DNA of 64,000 nucleotides from Antennarius striatus (Eukaryota; Chordata; Actinopteri; Lophiiformes; Antennariidae). The notes beneath the pieces are model-generated. The model searched no databases, was not told the origin of the DNA, and was given only the letters and a program-made list of their open reading frames with translations. The stretch spans positions 1,185,697-1,249,696 of the forward strand of contig NC_090789.1 in the NCBI RefSeq assembly GCF_040054535.1. Direction: 5' to 3'. Within the stretch, counting starts at the first letter, position 1, and every line of letters starts with the position of its first letter. This document shows positions 13,126 to 31,366 of the stretch, piece by piece. The position numbers and the translations under genes are program-made.

Positions 13126-13324
13126 GGCCGGGATCCACTTCCTGCTTCTGGAGGCGGGACCGGGATCCACTTCCTGCTTCTGGAGGCGGGACCGGGATCC
13201 ACTTCCTGCTTCTGGAGGCGGGACCGGGATCCACTTCCTGCTTCTGGAGGTGGGACCGGGATCCACTTCCTGCTTCTGGAGGCGGAACCGGCATCTACTT
13301 CCTGCTTCTGGAGGCGGGACTGGG
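13126..13324. repeat. 32-bp minisatellite, about six copies
   Basis: Nearly identical 32-bp units, each starting cgggatccacttcctgcttc and followed by tggaggcgggac. All frames of the array are open on both strands, giving several repetitive peptides that are not believed to be genes. Each unit carries cacttcctg (ETS-like CAGGAAGTG on the minus strand), so the array clusters ETS-type motifs. Confidence 0.9.
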
Positions 13325-14338
13325 GTGACCTGACCTGCACGTGACCTCACTGGACTCCTCCCCCCTGGATCCGGCGCCGGTTGGGGTCACAGAGCCAATC
13401 AGGAGACCCTTTGGTCTTCAGGTTTCCTGGTGAACTGAAGCGTCTTGTGTCCGACGGTGAACTTTGGTTCCTCCACTTCCTGTCTCCACAGACTCACTCT
13501 GTTCAGGCCGTCCTCTGACCCCCCAGCCCTGAAACCACTTCCTCTTTTCTTTTCCCGCCACAAACCCACATCGGAGCAGAGAGTGAACCAATCCCGTCAC
13601 TCCTACTGGTGACTTTATTTTTTAGAGAAACTTCCCAGCATGCCTTTCTTCTTCTTGGACCATCTACAGGTGTTGAGGGGGGAACGGCTCGGAGTCATGT
13701 GACCGTAAAACGGTCGGTTTGATGGAGGAATCCGGCGGGTTTTACGGGACACGGACTGTAACACCTTTCAGACGTAAACAGCAGCAACACGGGTCAACAT
13801 GTGGAGACGAACACGACACGCACATATGGAAGCCAGGGAGGACAAAAGGCAAGAAAAGCAAACTGTAAAAGGTCTTAAAGAGGGAAAATAAAAATAAAAG
13901 TGGGAAAAAATGATCCTGAACATTCATAGTTTAAGAGAAATGATGCTAACAACTAATGCTAACGCTCCAGGGTCACCTCAGATGGGTTTAGCTCTCAAAA
14001 AAGAAACACAAAGCTAAAGATGCTAACTGAGCAGCTGAACCCAGAACTGAAGGTTTGGTTCTGGTTCTGGTTCTGGTTCTGGTGCTGTCGCTGAAGCGAC
14101 ACAGAGACGGAAATGTCAAATAAAAAGCGACACAAGGAGAAGAAATCATGCCAGGAAGGCCTCTCCGTCATACGTGTGGCATGACGAACACATGTTGGCC
14201 CCCCCATGTGCGGCTCTGACGCACAGTTTCCACCAGAGAAGAGGAGCTGCAGCAGGAAGGTGAGGGGCGCGCACCCCACGGCTACTGCAGATGCACGTGC
14301 GCGTACACGCGCACACACACACAAACACACACACACAC

Positions 14339-14388
<50 letters not shown>

Positions 14389-14857
14389 CCAGATGCCGGG
14401 CTGGACGCACGGCGGATGGATGGACGGTCCGGTGCGTCATGACGCACAGCTCCGGTGCGTAACGGGTCCAGACTGGATCCAGCTGCTCTCCTGCTGCAGA
14501 GAAGGTTTCACCTTCATTTCTATTATATTTTAGTTCTCTAACAAATCTATAAATGATCTCATGCCGGGGAAAAAAACAACTTTAATTTTAAGCTTTAATT
14601 TTTGCGCGTTTATCCACACCTGAACAACATCCACATCAGCCCACGGAGAGAGACAGAGAGCTGGGGGGGGGCAGATTTTTTACGAGACAAATAAAGAAAA
14701 ATCTGCCTACCTTTTCTTTCCTTCACCTCATCCCGACACGTCAACCCGTAAAAAGAGAAGAAGAAGAAGAAACAACCTCTAATAATCCTCCTGGGGAAAT
14801 TAGTTTTTCCACTCAGTCTATTTATTTTCACACACGTGTATTTATATACATACATAT

Positions 14858-14918
<61 letters not shown>

Positions 14919-17699
14919 GCTCCAGTCCGATCTAATAAAGCGTTGGTGATTTCCCGCCGTTACCATGGAGACAGCGAGGTGCTGTAAAAGTTCAATGAGG
15001 TTCTGTCTCCGTCAGCACATAATTCATCTGATTTATTCTCCAGCTGTCCGTCAGTTAAAAGGTCAGTTTCTCAGTGACGGTCCGGAGGGGGGGCAGCCTT
15101 TGTTTTGGCTGAGTAACGCTGTTGGGGGTGATGGAAATGGGGGGAGGGGGGGACTTCCTGTGGGCCGACTGGGATGCTTGTGGGGTTACTCATATGTCAC
15201 AGACACACTGGTTGTTGTTGTGAGTCAGCAACCCCACACCCCCACACCCCCCACCCCCACCACCCCGGTGCGCGCAAAATGCGCGCCAGTCGTTCCTTTT
15301 TACGCATTACGTTTTTATTTGTTTAAAGTACAAATTGATGAAGGGAAAATTATCCCAAATTTTTCTTTCCTCTTCATCTTTTCTTCCTGGAGGATGTTTC
15401 ATTCTGAAGTTGCGTTTTTCGTGTCCAAAAAAATAAAATGAGAGGAAAAATGAAGTTGTGAAGGAGATCCGAGGCGCGGAGAAGGAGAACTCCGCTGTTC
15501 CCAGGAGGATGAAAGGAGGCTTTGTGACCGCAGAAGAGGAGGTGGAGGATTTTCCTCTGTGAGATTCGAGCCATTCAATCACCAGCTGAGGAGAATGTGA
15601 ATTATGCCGAGTGGCAGCAGAGTGGGATCCACAGGAATGGATGACGTGACGCAAATATTAGAGAAATAAGCAAAGCAATCATCAGAGGAAACCCAACGCC
15701 GGGAGGAAAATGTGTTCTTTATCAGAGGGACACAGAAGGAGGATTATGAGGAGGATGAGCAGACAGGTTTCCATGGAATCTGGTGAGAAGGATGGATGAA
15801 GCTCCAGGAAAGAAATCCATAACATTTTGGGATGGATCCAGGAAGTGTTTCCCTGGTGACGCAGAAATTATTGTTCAAATTTTGGTGCAAATCTGGTTTA
15901 AAAAACAAAATTTATCCAAAAATGATCCCAACCAGCAATCTGGAGGGGCGGGGCTTAGCCTGAGCCAATAGGAACGGCTCCACATCAGGAGTCACATCTG
16001 TAATAGAAGTTTGAGGTCAGAGGTCAAGGGGTGTGGCTTCACATCCACAGAAAGAGAAAACACCTGCAGATGTTGAGTTATCTCAAGTCCTGCCCACATG
16101 CCCACCTGACTCAGGTGTCAATCATGACGTCACAAGCCCCTCTTAAATAGCGTCAAATAAGTTATTTGAAAGGAAAAACACACACACACACACACACACC
16201 TGTGTGAGCCTTGAATACATACATTATTTTTTATTATTTTTGCATCTTAAATCAAACGAATGAAAAGCGGATCTGACTGGGGTCCACAGGAGAGCTCTTG
16301 TCTCCACTCGGCTGAAATCCGGAGTCAAGACGTGGATTTAAATGATAAATATTTACTTTCATTTATGCAGCAGGAGTGAATTAATTTCCTGTTTGTGTAA
16401 TAAATGAAACCACAGAGCAGCTTTGTCGGAACCGGAGGAGCGTGTGTCCGGTCACTGCTACAGCTAGCGTTAGCATTGAGGTGCTAATTATATATGAATG
16501 ACATCAAAGGTGTGATTCATGTATAACTAGAGAAGGAGGAGGAAGAGGAGGAGGAGGAGGAAGGAGGAAGGAGGCCTGCAGTGAGTGGTCTGGTCTTTCC
16601 TCCATTCTTCCTCCTCAGGCGTCACTTGTATTTATTTATTTATTTATTATGACTCTTTTAACATTTTATCATCAGGTTCATGTTGACATAATTAATAATA
16701 CACAAATGACGTCATTTCTTCTCACCATCAGCTTCGCAGCAGACAAATATCTGCTGTGTTCAGCCCAAGGGCGACACCTCCTGGCCGACACTGGAACTGT
16801 ATATTACATCCACATACAGTACATACATACATTTTATTATTCATTTTATACTGTATGTAAAACATTTACATCATATATAATTAGTGATTTTATACTGTGT
16901 ATATTACATCTACATTATACACATTATTATTACTCATTTTATATTGTATAACTTCCTCATTATATATATTTTATCACAAAATTTTTATTGCATTTATTAC
17001 ATTTATATAATACATATTTTATTATTAAACAAATTATACTGTTTATATTAAATTATTATTACTCACCTTTTTTACTTTATATAGTACAGTTCCAGACCTT
17101 CAGGAGGATTCAAACCCTCAACCTTCTGTCTGTGAAGCAGCGGTGGTAGGTTTACTTCCCCTCCTTCACACACATGCTCCTACTTTCCTCACGTGATTCC
17201 ATTCTTTCAGCATCACAGGTGCTTCTTCTCCTCAGGTTCAGGTGACGTCACCTGAATCTAAAGTTTAAGGTTTTTAAATTCATCCTCCTGCAGCTTTTTA
17301 AATATTTAAATAAGTTTAGTTCTTCTTGAATATTCAAATAGTCTGCACGCTGTGCAGAAGTTGCAAAAATGGTCAAACAGCGCCCCCTACAAATATTAAA
17401 AATGCAGCTAATGTTCATTTAAATTTTAAAAAAACGAGTCTAATTCATTATTGTTAAAAAAAAGTAATGTTTTGATTTTTTCATTAAAAGTCTTTTAAGA
17501 ATAATTTTTTTATACTGCTAACCAGAAACATGCTAGCATACTAGTGCGCTAACTGCGAACGGGTGAACGGCTTCCTGGCGGTGAAGATTTTTAGCTCCTG
17601 TGCTAATGTTGCTATCGCTGCGCTAGCAGGTTCTCCTGTTCAAAACTGAACGTTCTTTTCGACAAACAGAACAAACAGGTTTTGTTTCACCAGAGATGG
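13325..17699. other. Intergenic region with microsatellites, no gene recognised
   Basis: No convincing coding exons. Contents seen: four tandem ggttctggttctgg units near 14055-14081, (CA)n at about 14318-14389 and 14862-14916, a G/C-rich stretch at 15080-15280, short (AGG)n near 16540-16572, and AT-rich sequence at 16620-17080. Open frames across the (CA)n tracts are repeat artefacts. Confidence 0.55.
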
Positions 17700-19702
17700 A
17701 ATTATAAAGTTTTTATTTACATGTAGGAGGTTTTTTTTCTTTCATTTAAATAAAAAAACCAAACAAACTGCAGACTTCCTGTCTGGTTTTCTATTTACAC
17801 CTTTAGTCGCCACAGGTTACAGGAGTTCACAGTAAAAAAACAAATTAAAATACAAATCAACAGAAAAAATGTGAAATGTTCCCTTTTTAAAAAACATTTT
17901 TTTCTGTTGGAAGTTATTTTAAATTCAACGTTTGTTTTCTCAAATTAGTTTTACAATCTAAACAATCAGTTCTGAACCACCAATCAGGTGAGTTTATCGC
18001 AATTATTGCCCTAAAACAATTACAAACAGAATTTTTTTCCACTGCTCAAAAAGCACTTTGAACGTCATTTTTACTTTTTCTGTATTTTGCATTTATTTAC
18101 ACAAAAGTAATAAAAATTCGCCAGTGTAAAAAAAACAACCAAAAAAAAAAGAGTGAAGTGCAGCAGGACAGAGACAAACAAACACACACAAACAACCAAA
18201 CAACATCTAGACCGTCTGAAGCGACGTTCTCCATTGAACCAGATTTTAGTTTTTTACTAAAATCTAATTGAGGCAGACGCTACAGCTAAGCTGTTAGCTT
18301 AGCACACTTAGCTCAGTCCTTAATGACATATTTCCTTTTCTTAGATTAAATTATTTCCTTTTGTCCAATCCGTCTCTCCTCTCTGAGAATCTCCTACTAA
18401 ACTGTCTCTAAATACAAAATACATCAAATTTTAGTTCCTTGATTGTCGATCACAGTTTTATTTTTGCTGATGAAGACAGAAAATGTTTTAAAGTGATGGA
18501 ACGCTCAAACTACTCTATCCTACATTTCCCATAATGCAACTCAAATGTCTTTTTTGTTAGACCCAAACAGTCAAATCCATAAAGAATAAAACCACAAAGG
18601 TTCTCCGGTTCGTAAAATTCTCTTTCTTCAAATCAGCTGCTAAAATATTTCAGTCAAACTCAAAGAAATCAGAACTCGGTGAAAATCTGAAGAGTTCAAA
18701 GTTCAAGACGATTTGTACAAGTTAAAAAACAAAAAGCATCATCATCATCATCATCATCATGATGAAGGGAAAACAAGTTGATCCTATTCAGGAGAACTTC
18801 ATCCTGTACAATAAAAATGTCCATAAATATAAACATCAGGACAGTCATGTGACACCAGACTGAAGCTGATTGGTCCACGATGAGCTGAAGACAAAAACTA
18901 ATAAAAAATATTTAAAAATTTATTTTTTTTCTATTGTGAGCGTCATTATTCCAGGAAACAATTTATTATCAAACCTTTTGATTTCATCTTTTTGTTGTCA
19001 AGACAAAAAAACGCAAAAAAAAAAAAAAGGGAACAAAAATAAAAACAAACATGTAAAAAAAACAACACAAACAAACAAATCTGTACAGAGTGAACAAACA
19101 TCAATATTTACATTAAATAAACTCAGGAGTCGATCAAGTTCATCAGTTCAATCAATCAGCTTCTATTCCCCAGGTCGGAAACGCTTCAACTTCCTGTTTG
19201 TGTTTTTTAGAACGGATGATTCGTTACGGAACAGGAAGTGAACTCGATACGGGGGAGACTTCTTCTTTTTTTAAATCTGATTCACCCCCCCACTCAAAAT
19301 AATCTGACTGATTTGGACCGACGCTGTAGGACGATGGAGAATTAATCGCAGTGTTTTTAACGGAACGCCTCGTGTACCTGTTGAATTCCTTCCATAAAGA
19401 GAAAAAACGTTTCTAGAATTTGTAGAAAATAAAATAAAATAATAAAATAAAGAAATTCAAGCAACGACTCACGAAAAAAATCGAATTCAGGTGTGTATCG
19501 ATGACATCACTTCCTCTTCCTGTCCTTCCATCTTCCTGCAGCAGCTCCCAATGACGCCTCTTTACACCGTCGCTATGGTGACGACACGTGAGGCGGGGGA
19601 ATCGGTGGCGTCCGTCCTGACGTCGAGGTTCTCAACGAAGCGCGTTTGTGTTACCTGTCAGAGGCGGGGGGGTTGTCGAGCCGTCGCCACGGCGACGCCT
19701 CA
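17700..19702 (-). other. Possible atf6b 3' UTR / downstream region
   Basis: Directly downstream (minus strand) of the atf6b stop codon. The sequence is A/T-rich with several TTTATT hexamers on the plus strand (AATAAA on the minus), for example near 17710, which could be poly(A) signals. No coding exons are seen. The extent of the UTR cannot be fixed without transcript data. Confidence 0.35.
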
Positions 19703-25489
<5,787 letters not shown>

Positions 25490-25763
25490 CGCCACAAAGC
25501 GGAGATAACGACGCGATCACAGCTAACGTTAGCTACAGAGGAGCAGCCGCTGCTGCAGTTAGCATCAAGCTAGCTGGGTGATATCCGGCAGTGGTTTAAT
25601 ATTTAATTCGACGTCATAAAATGTTCCTTCCGACGTACAAATGATGTTTTAATTCGCTTTTGTTTTATCCCAACAAGACCGATCGGTTCCTCCAGTCGCT
25701 GAGGCATATGACAGACAAGGAAACGCGTTTCCACCAAAGTACCGCCCACTTTCCAGAGTCTAC

Positions 25764-25918
25764 CCAATCACTGTAAAGAATGAAGTGATTGACGGAATGA
25801 AACACCAATAGAACGATCCAATGAGCCTGCCGTTGAAGGACACGCCCAATCAGGCATTTAAAACTGATTCTATCCAATAGGAAGAGTGAACTTTGATTGA
25901 CAGAAAGAAACAGCCAAT
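25764..25918 (+). promoter_or_regulatory. Cluster of six CCAAT boxes upstream of atf6b
   Basis: CCAAT occurs on the plus strand at 25764, 25805, 25818, 25846, 25874 and 25914, all within 155 bp and about 275-430 bp upstream of the atf6b start codon. CCAAT is bound by NF-Y, the known partner of ATF6 at ER-stress elements. No full ERSE (CCAAT, nine bases, CCACG) was seen. Confidence 0.6.
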
Positions 25919-26557
25919 AGAATTCCGGATTTTTTGTTGAACGGACGTTGAATCGATCCAACAATTGTTTACCGGAACAAAAAAAATGAAGTTCGGGTGA
26001 AATTCGCGTTTATCAAAGTATCAGGAATAAAATAAAACATGATCGACAGTCCGGACGAGAAAGAAAATGAACAAATAAATCAGCTGAAGAAGTTGTTAAC
26101 TCTCGGTTTCCGGGTGATGTGATGGATTCTTGTGTTGAGGGCGGAGCTGTTACGTAACTGTAAAGAAGGGGCGCGTGAGGACAGGAAAGAATGACCAAAG
26201 AAGGATGGAGCGTCTACCTGAGCAGGGGCCCTCAGGGGCCTCCATCCAGAGCCGATACAAGAACAATCACGGGCCATGCATTGATTCTATTGTGAAAATA
26301 AATCACAGAGAAAAGAGTGTATTAAAAAAAAACTGTCAAACTTTATTTTTTAATTTATTTAACAGGTTCTTTGCACAACAAATGTGTTACACAGAGCAGC
26401 TTTAAACTAATTTTCATATGTAGCCCCTGAGTTTATGGGTTCAGATAATTAATTCTGCTGACATACATTCAGATTAATGAGATCCAGGATCACAGGAACC
26501 TTCATGTTACTGCGATTATAAAAACCCCTCATTTTCCATCAAAGTGACGCTCAGTCA

Positions 26558-26580
26558 GAGGAAGAGGAAGAGGAAGAGGA
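26558..26580 (+). promoter_or_regulatory. (GAGGAA)n, PU.1/ETS-like repeat before the ITIM receptor gene
   Basis: Three tandem GAGGAA units and a partial fourth lie about 80 bp upstream of the start codon at 26660. GAGGAA is the core PU.1 recognition motif common in TATA-less myeloid promoters. A similar tract in the opposite orientation precedes the start codon at 32286. It could also be a simple purine microsatellite in the 5' UTR. Confidence 0.4.
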
Positions 26581-26659
26581 GTCAGAAAAAGTGTCTCATA
26601 CGACTGAGGCGTCAGTCAGACAAGCAGCAGCTCCGCAGTTTGATGAGTTTCATCCAAAG

Positions 26660-29600
26660 ATGCTCCGTTTCTTCATCTTCTGTCACGCCTGGTTCCTCCA
26701 CTCTGCTCTGATTGGCTGCAGCCTGAACGCCACAGGTAAAGGTGGAAGTTCTGCATTCATGGGCATTTACACCGGCAGTCGTTTTGTCTTCGCTTTGGAT
26801 TCAAATCTAAGTGGATAAATAACCCCAGATGTTTGATTTTATGATGTCATTGAGTTGCTTTCTCTGTTTCAAACTCATTCATAGTTGGAAATGAAGAAAT
26901 TCTGACTGGACGTGTATTTATGAGATTTTATGAGATTTTCAGAACTCCAAGGGAAAAACTGACTGAAACAAAACAAAATTAATTTTTACATTTTCCTTTA
27001 GTTTATGGATAAAACCTTCATTTTTATCATCTTCTGTGACTTTATTTCTAATAACGAGTGGACTTTTGACCTTTTCCTCATGAATAATGACCCAAACTTG
27101 TAGTAAATATTAACAGTTTTGTCACTGGAGGCTGACGATGTGTTTCCATGAGATAAAAGAGGAAAACAGGAAACGCGGCTAAAAATCGACCGTCAGCAGG
27201 ATGTGAGTGTCGAACACGACATCGAATACGACGTACGACAGAAATAAAGTCATGACATTACATGAAATGTACAGTACGATGCTTCAACTTGCTTCTACCT
27301 GGAGAGAAACGGGGTTCTGTTTCTGCCCCCCCCCCAGGCGTGATCCGGTTCTCGGTCCCGGAGGAACACCACGTTCTTCTGAGCTGTGGCGGTTCTGATG
27401 GCTCTGATGTGGTCTGGACCCATCAGGACAGGAGGGTCCCGGTGACCTCAGAGGGAGGCCCCGACCCTGACCCCGACCCCGACCCCGACCGGGACCCCCA
27501 CCCCCACGTCCTCCTGCCCGACGGCAGCCTCCAACTCCTGCAGCTGGACGAGTCCGACAGCGGAGAGTATCGCTGCAACCGGCGGCTGGTGGCCGAGCTG
27601 CAGGTGCTCACAGGTGAGGCCTGGGGCGGAGCTAGGAGTGGTGCATTCTGGGAGAGAGGGGTATGTTTAGAAGAAGGATGAGCTTTGATCTGAAGGTGAT
27701 GAAGCTGAAAAAAACAAGTTTCCTGCTTTGACAAAAATATCCACGGTATCAGTTTGAGTGTGACTGAAAGTTGATTTTTATCTGTTATCTTTGCTGCCAT
27801 GGTAACAAAATATGTGGTTTAGATGCAAAAGTTGAATTTTGTTTTAGTAACTTAAAAGACTTGATATGATTTGGAAAAACTAAAGGTTTGACACGAGATA
27901 ATTTAGTTGGGAAAGACGAGGGAATTAAAGATGGAGAGCAGGCGGTCGAGAAGCTGGTGGTGGTGGCTGATGACCCCGCTGAGACAGAGGAAAGTTGGTG
28001 AATCTCTAGATTGGGAGAACAAGAGTGACTCCAAAACAGCTCAAATCAACCAAAGGCACAGACAGAATCATATTTAACCCCTTAAAGCCAAGTGTATTTG
28101 GCTTTAGTATTAATTTAATGTAATATCCTATTTAATTTATCAGCCTTTTGGGATTTTGAAACTTCTACATCATGAATTTCAATTTTTTTTTCCTTGACAA
28201 ATCTGATGTGAACAATCAGACACATGCATCTGCTGTTTTTATTTGAAAAGTTCTGGATTTATCCATAATTAATACAAATTAATGCTCATAAATACACATT
28301 TTTGTAATTTTTTTGGACACATTTGTCAGCGGTTTCTATTCATTCATTCATTCATTCATTCATCTTCATCCACCTTCATGGGTCACGGGGGTTGCTGGAG
28401 CCTATCCCAGTGGCCTTAAAATTAGAAAAAGGGTTAAAAACAAAGCAACAGGATGATGAGATTAGAACCAACAACCCCTGTGTTCTGCAGCTCCTGTTAT
28501 AACGGACCCCCCCCCCCCCCCTTCTGGAACCCCTCAGGTCACGACCTCGCCGCGGCCGCCGGTCGGACTCTGCTGCTCCCCTGCCGCCGCTCCTCCAAAC
28601 CGAGGCGGCGCTGGTTCCACCGGAGGGAGGGGGGGAAGCGGGAACTCATCTTCACGTCGTTCAGAAACGGAACCGCGACACCCGAGCGAGGGGGGGGCCG
28701 GCTCAGCTACCAGAACGACGCCCTGCAGATCGAGAACCTGCAGCCGGACGATGCCGGCCAGTACCAGTGCAACGGGGAGCTGTGGACGCTCGCCGTCACC
28801 ACGCGTGAGCTCACTTCCTGTTTGTCATGAGGGACTTGTTTACATCTTGTTTACATCTTGTTTACATCTTGTTTACATCTTGTTTACATACAGGTTCAAT
28901 TCAAAACAGCCTCTGAATGAACACAACAACAGGTTTCTACTCACATCACTTTGTGTGACGTATTATTTTAGTTTTATTATGAATTTTCTGTCATTCTTCA
29001 CAAGAATTACATTTTTTTGTGTTGAATATCATCAAGAACGCACAATATTTACTTTTGCAAATGAAAATTATGACTTTGGAGCTCTTATTTAATATAAAAT
29101 AAATTGGAAAAAGTACTTCCCAAGCTTGGAGTGGATATAGATTAAAGTTATTTGAAGTCTAAACATGTTTGTTGCACTGATTTAAAGGAAATTTATACTA
29201 AATACACTTAATTTTCACGTTTAACCACAGATCTGAACAATGCACCGCCTAAAAAGACCTTCACTGTTCAAATGTAACGCGGTTACTATGACAACTATCA
29301 AACTACAACTGTTCTAGAGAGGTCTGCCTCTGGTCCAATCAGCATTGAGAGAGGCGATGGTGGTCGCCGGAGGTTACAGGAAGTTATCGAACACGTTTCT
29401 ACTTTGCTGGAGAAGAACGACGTGTTTTAGATTAAATCTGAACAGATTATCTTCGGTTCTCCAGTGATTCCAGAACCGACCGGCGGCCGGCCAGCGACCA
29501 ACACCACGGCGACGCCCGCGGTGATGAAGACAGGTAGGACCTGTTTGGGTTGGAGGTGTTATCGCCAAATATTTCAGCTCAAGTGTCAAAGAAACCGACA

Positions 29601-30315
29601 CAATGATTCCACTCCAGCAGAATGACAGATTCAAGTTGGCTTTATTCCCGTTTTTTTCTTTGGATGAACTGAATTAACGTTCCTCTGCTTCCACCAATCA
29701 GAGCTGGTCGAGACAAAGAAGAAGGAGAAGAAGAAGCGACCAGAGAACGGTTGGCGAGCGCCGGCGTGTGAAGTTCAGTTGACCGACGCCGATGAGCGAC
29801 GGGTCGTTGACTCGATGTTGCGTTGGCGGTTTCAGGTCTCCTGATGGTCGCTGTGGTCGGGTTGGGCTTCATGATCCTCCTGATGGCCGCCGTCTGCGTT
29901 CTATTGGTCAGCGCCCGCTGCCGGAGGAGGAAGCACGGAGCTGCAGGTAGGCCTGAACAGGAAGTCGTGTGATCTCAACATTTATGTCATAAACGTCTCT
30001 TCTGATTGGTCTACAGATTCACGTAAGCGTGACGACACGGAGCTGCAGCCCTGGAGGACGTCCGACGGGCAGACAGGTGACCCCGTCAGAACTTTGCAGG
30101 TCAGTTTTACCCAGAATACACCTCTATCCATCTCTCTATCTATCTATCTATCTGCAGAGCGTGAGGGTCATGGGGGTCCACCCCCGCCTGAGGAGATGAT
30201 CCACTACGCCTCTCTGGGCCGACACACCTGGAGGGATGGGGCCCGGAGGACCCCCCTGGACCAGAACCACCACGTCATCTACTCTTCTGTCATCACCAGA
30301 CCCGACGCCCAGTAG
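26660..30315 (+). CDS. Two-Ig-domain inhibitory-type receptor with two ITIMs
   Basis: Eight exons, 354 aa: 26660-26735, 27338-27613, 28538-28804, 29465-29533, 29702-29749, 29836-29946, 30017-30076, 30158-30315; all internal joins are phase 1, as usual for Ig-family genes. A signal peptide begins MLRFFIFCHAWFLHSALIGC. Ig domain 1 has LLSC, a VVW core and DSGEYRC; Ig domain 2 has LLLPC, RRWFH and DDAGQYQC. A Thr/Pro stalk and a Lys-rich segment (TKKKEKKKRP) precede the membrane segment (LLMVAVVGLGFMILLMAAVC). The tail has two ITIMs: IHYASL (codons 30199-30216) and VIYSSV (30274-30291), which recruit SH2 phosphatases in known receptors. Domain 1 carries a Pro-Asp repeat (PDPDPDPDRDPHPH) between the sheets. 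I cannot name the family; it fits fish leukocyte inhibitory receptors. The donor at 29750 (gttggc) is weak and the stalk exon may be optional. Confidence 0.85.
28341..28415. mobile_element. Retroposon 3'-end fragment with (CATT)n tail
   Basis: A (cattcatt)n tract is followed by ggtcacgggggttgctggag and cctatcccag, the start of a very common fish interspersed repeat. The same module occurs at about 45291-45360 and more fully at 57685-57975. The tetranucleotide tail is typical of L2-like non-LTR 3' ends; the exact family is not verified. Confidence 0.5.
28835..28890. repeat. 11-bp repeat (cttgtttacat)n
   Basis: Five tandem copies of an 11-bp unit cttgtttacat follow the donor of Ig exon 3 of the ITIM receptor gene by about 30 bp. 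Each unit contains TGTTTAC, a forkhead-type motif. Confidence 0.8.
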
Positions 30316-30431
30316 ATGGCGTCCCGTCACGGACTAGAAATTATTTTATAATCTACTAAATCTGATCAGTGAAAATAATTTTGGATTCAGAGAGGTAGAT
30401 GAAAATATACATAGAAATATGAAAATGTGAA

Positions 30432-30437
30432 AATAAA
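30432..30437 (+). terminator. Candidate poly(A) signal for the ITIM receptor gene
   Basis: AATAAA about 117 bp past the stop codon at 30315. It is the first canonical hexamer on the coding strand. Confidence 0.55.
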
Positions 30438-31366
30438 ACTTTTTCAAATGAAGTCCCGCCTTTGCCGCCGACTATCCACATGTCCCCAGCAGAGGGCAGC
30501 GCAGACTCCTGTTTAAACAACAACAGCAATAAAGAAGGCAACTGAAATAAAGTGGATGTCCTGTACGTATGGATGGAAAGATTCACTCAGAAGAAACACC
30601 TTCTTCATCTTGTCTTGCTTGAATTGTTGCCGCACTCCCCCCTACAGGTGACCGGTGGTACTGCTGTCCGAAAACATGAACGTTCCTGTCTGTGGTCTCG
30701 TGATCCAGTGTGGTTGCTTCCAATCATCACTGTCGAGTACATGACTTCGTTGTTGGTCAGTTCCATCCGTCCTCGGTTCAGGTGGTGGTGCATGCTGGGA
30801 AGGTTAAGATTTGAACAACGCAAAGTCTCCTCCTGGGGAGATAGACGACAACTTAAGGTGCAGGTTCAACAGGTCATTACAGGAAATGTGCAAATGAAAA
30901 TCAGATTTCAATGAAGAGAAGCAAAGAGGTCATGCATCTCCTGACCTCTGTGACCTTCGGGGTTGTCTTGGGTCTCGTTGAGTTACGACAGCAAACAGCT
31001 GATTTATCTGAGGAGGAAGAAGGAGAGGGATCAGATAACTCTAGTCAATGAGGAAGCGTCTCATTTGACAGTCAATGAAGCACAAATATACAAACACATT
31101 TCAAACATGTAATCAAAGGTACAATTCATTTCTCAGCATTTAACTCATTGGCTGCCAACGCTTAGTAGACATTGATCTCTTCTGGCGGACTGTCTGTGAC
31201 GCTCCGGACACTCGTTGGTGTTTTCTTTTTATTCTTGACCGATCGCAAGATGGTCAACCATGTTCGCCCCCAGGTGAGCTCTGAAATACACAAACTTTGT
31301 GCATCGGAAGTTGACGCAACTTTTCCGTCTTCCTCTGATTTGCCATCCTCTCAAGACGTCTATAGT

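Noticed and set aside
12987-13350. Frames encoding SRKWIPVPPPEAGSGS-type or HFLLLEAGPGS-type repeats
   Set aside because: Products of the 32-bp minisatellite, open in many frames on both strands.
28453-28537. Upstream extension of Ig exon 3 via the acceptor at 28490
   Set aside because: That acceptor would require a different phase from the preceding exon. The CAG at 28535-28537 after a long C tract keeps phase 1 and starts at GHDLAAAAGR.
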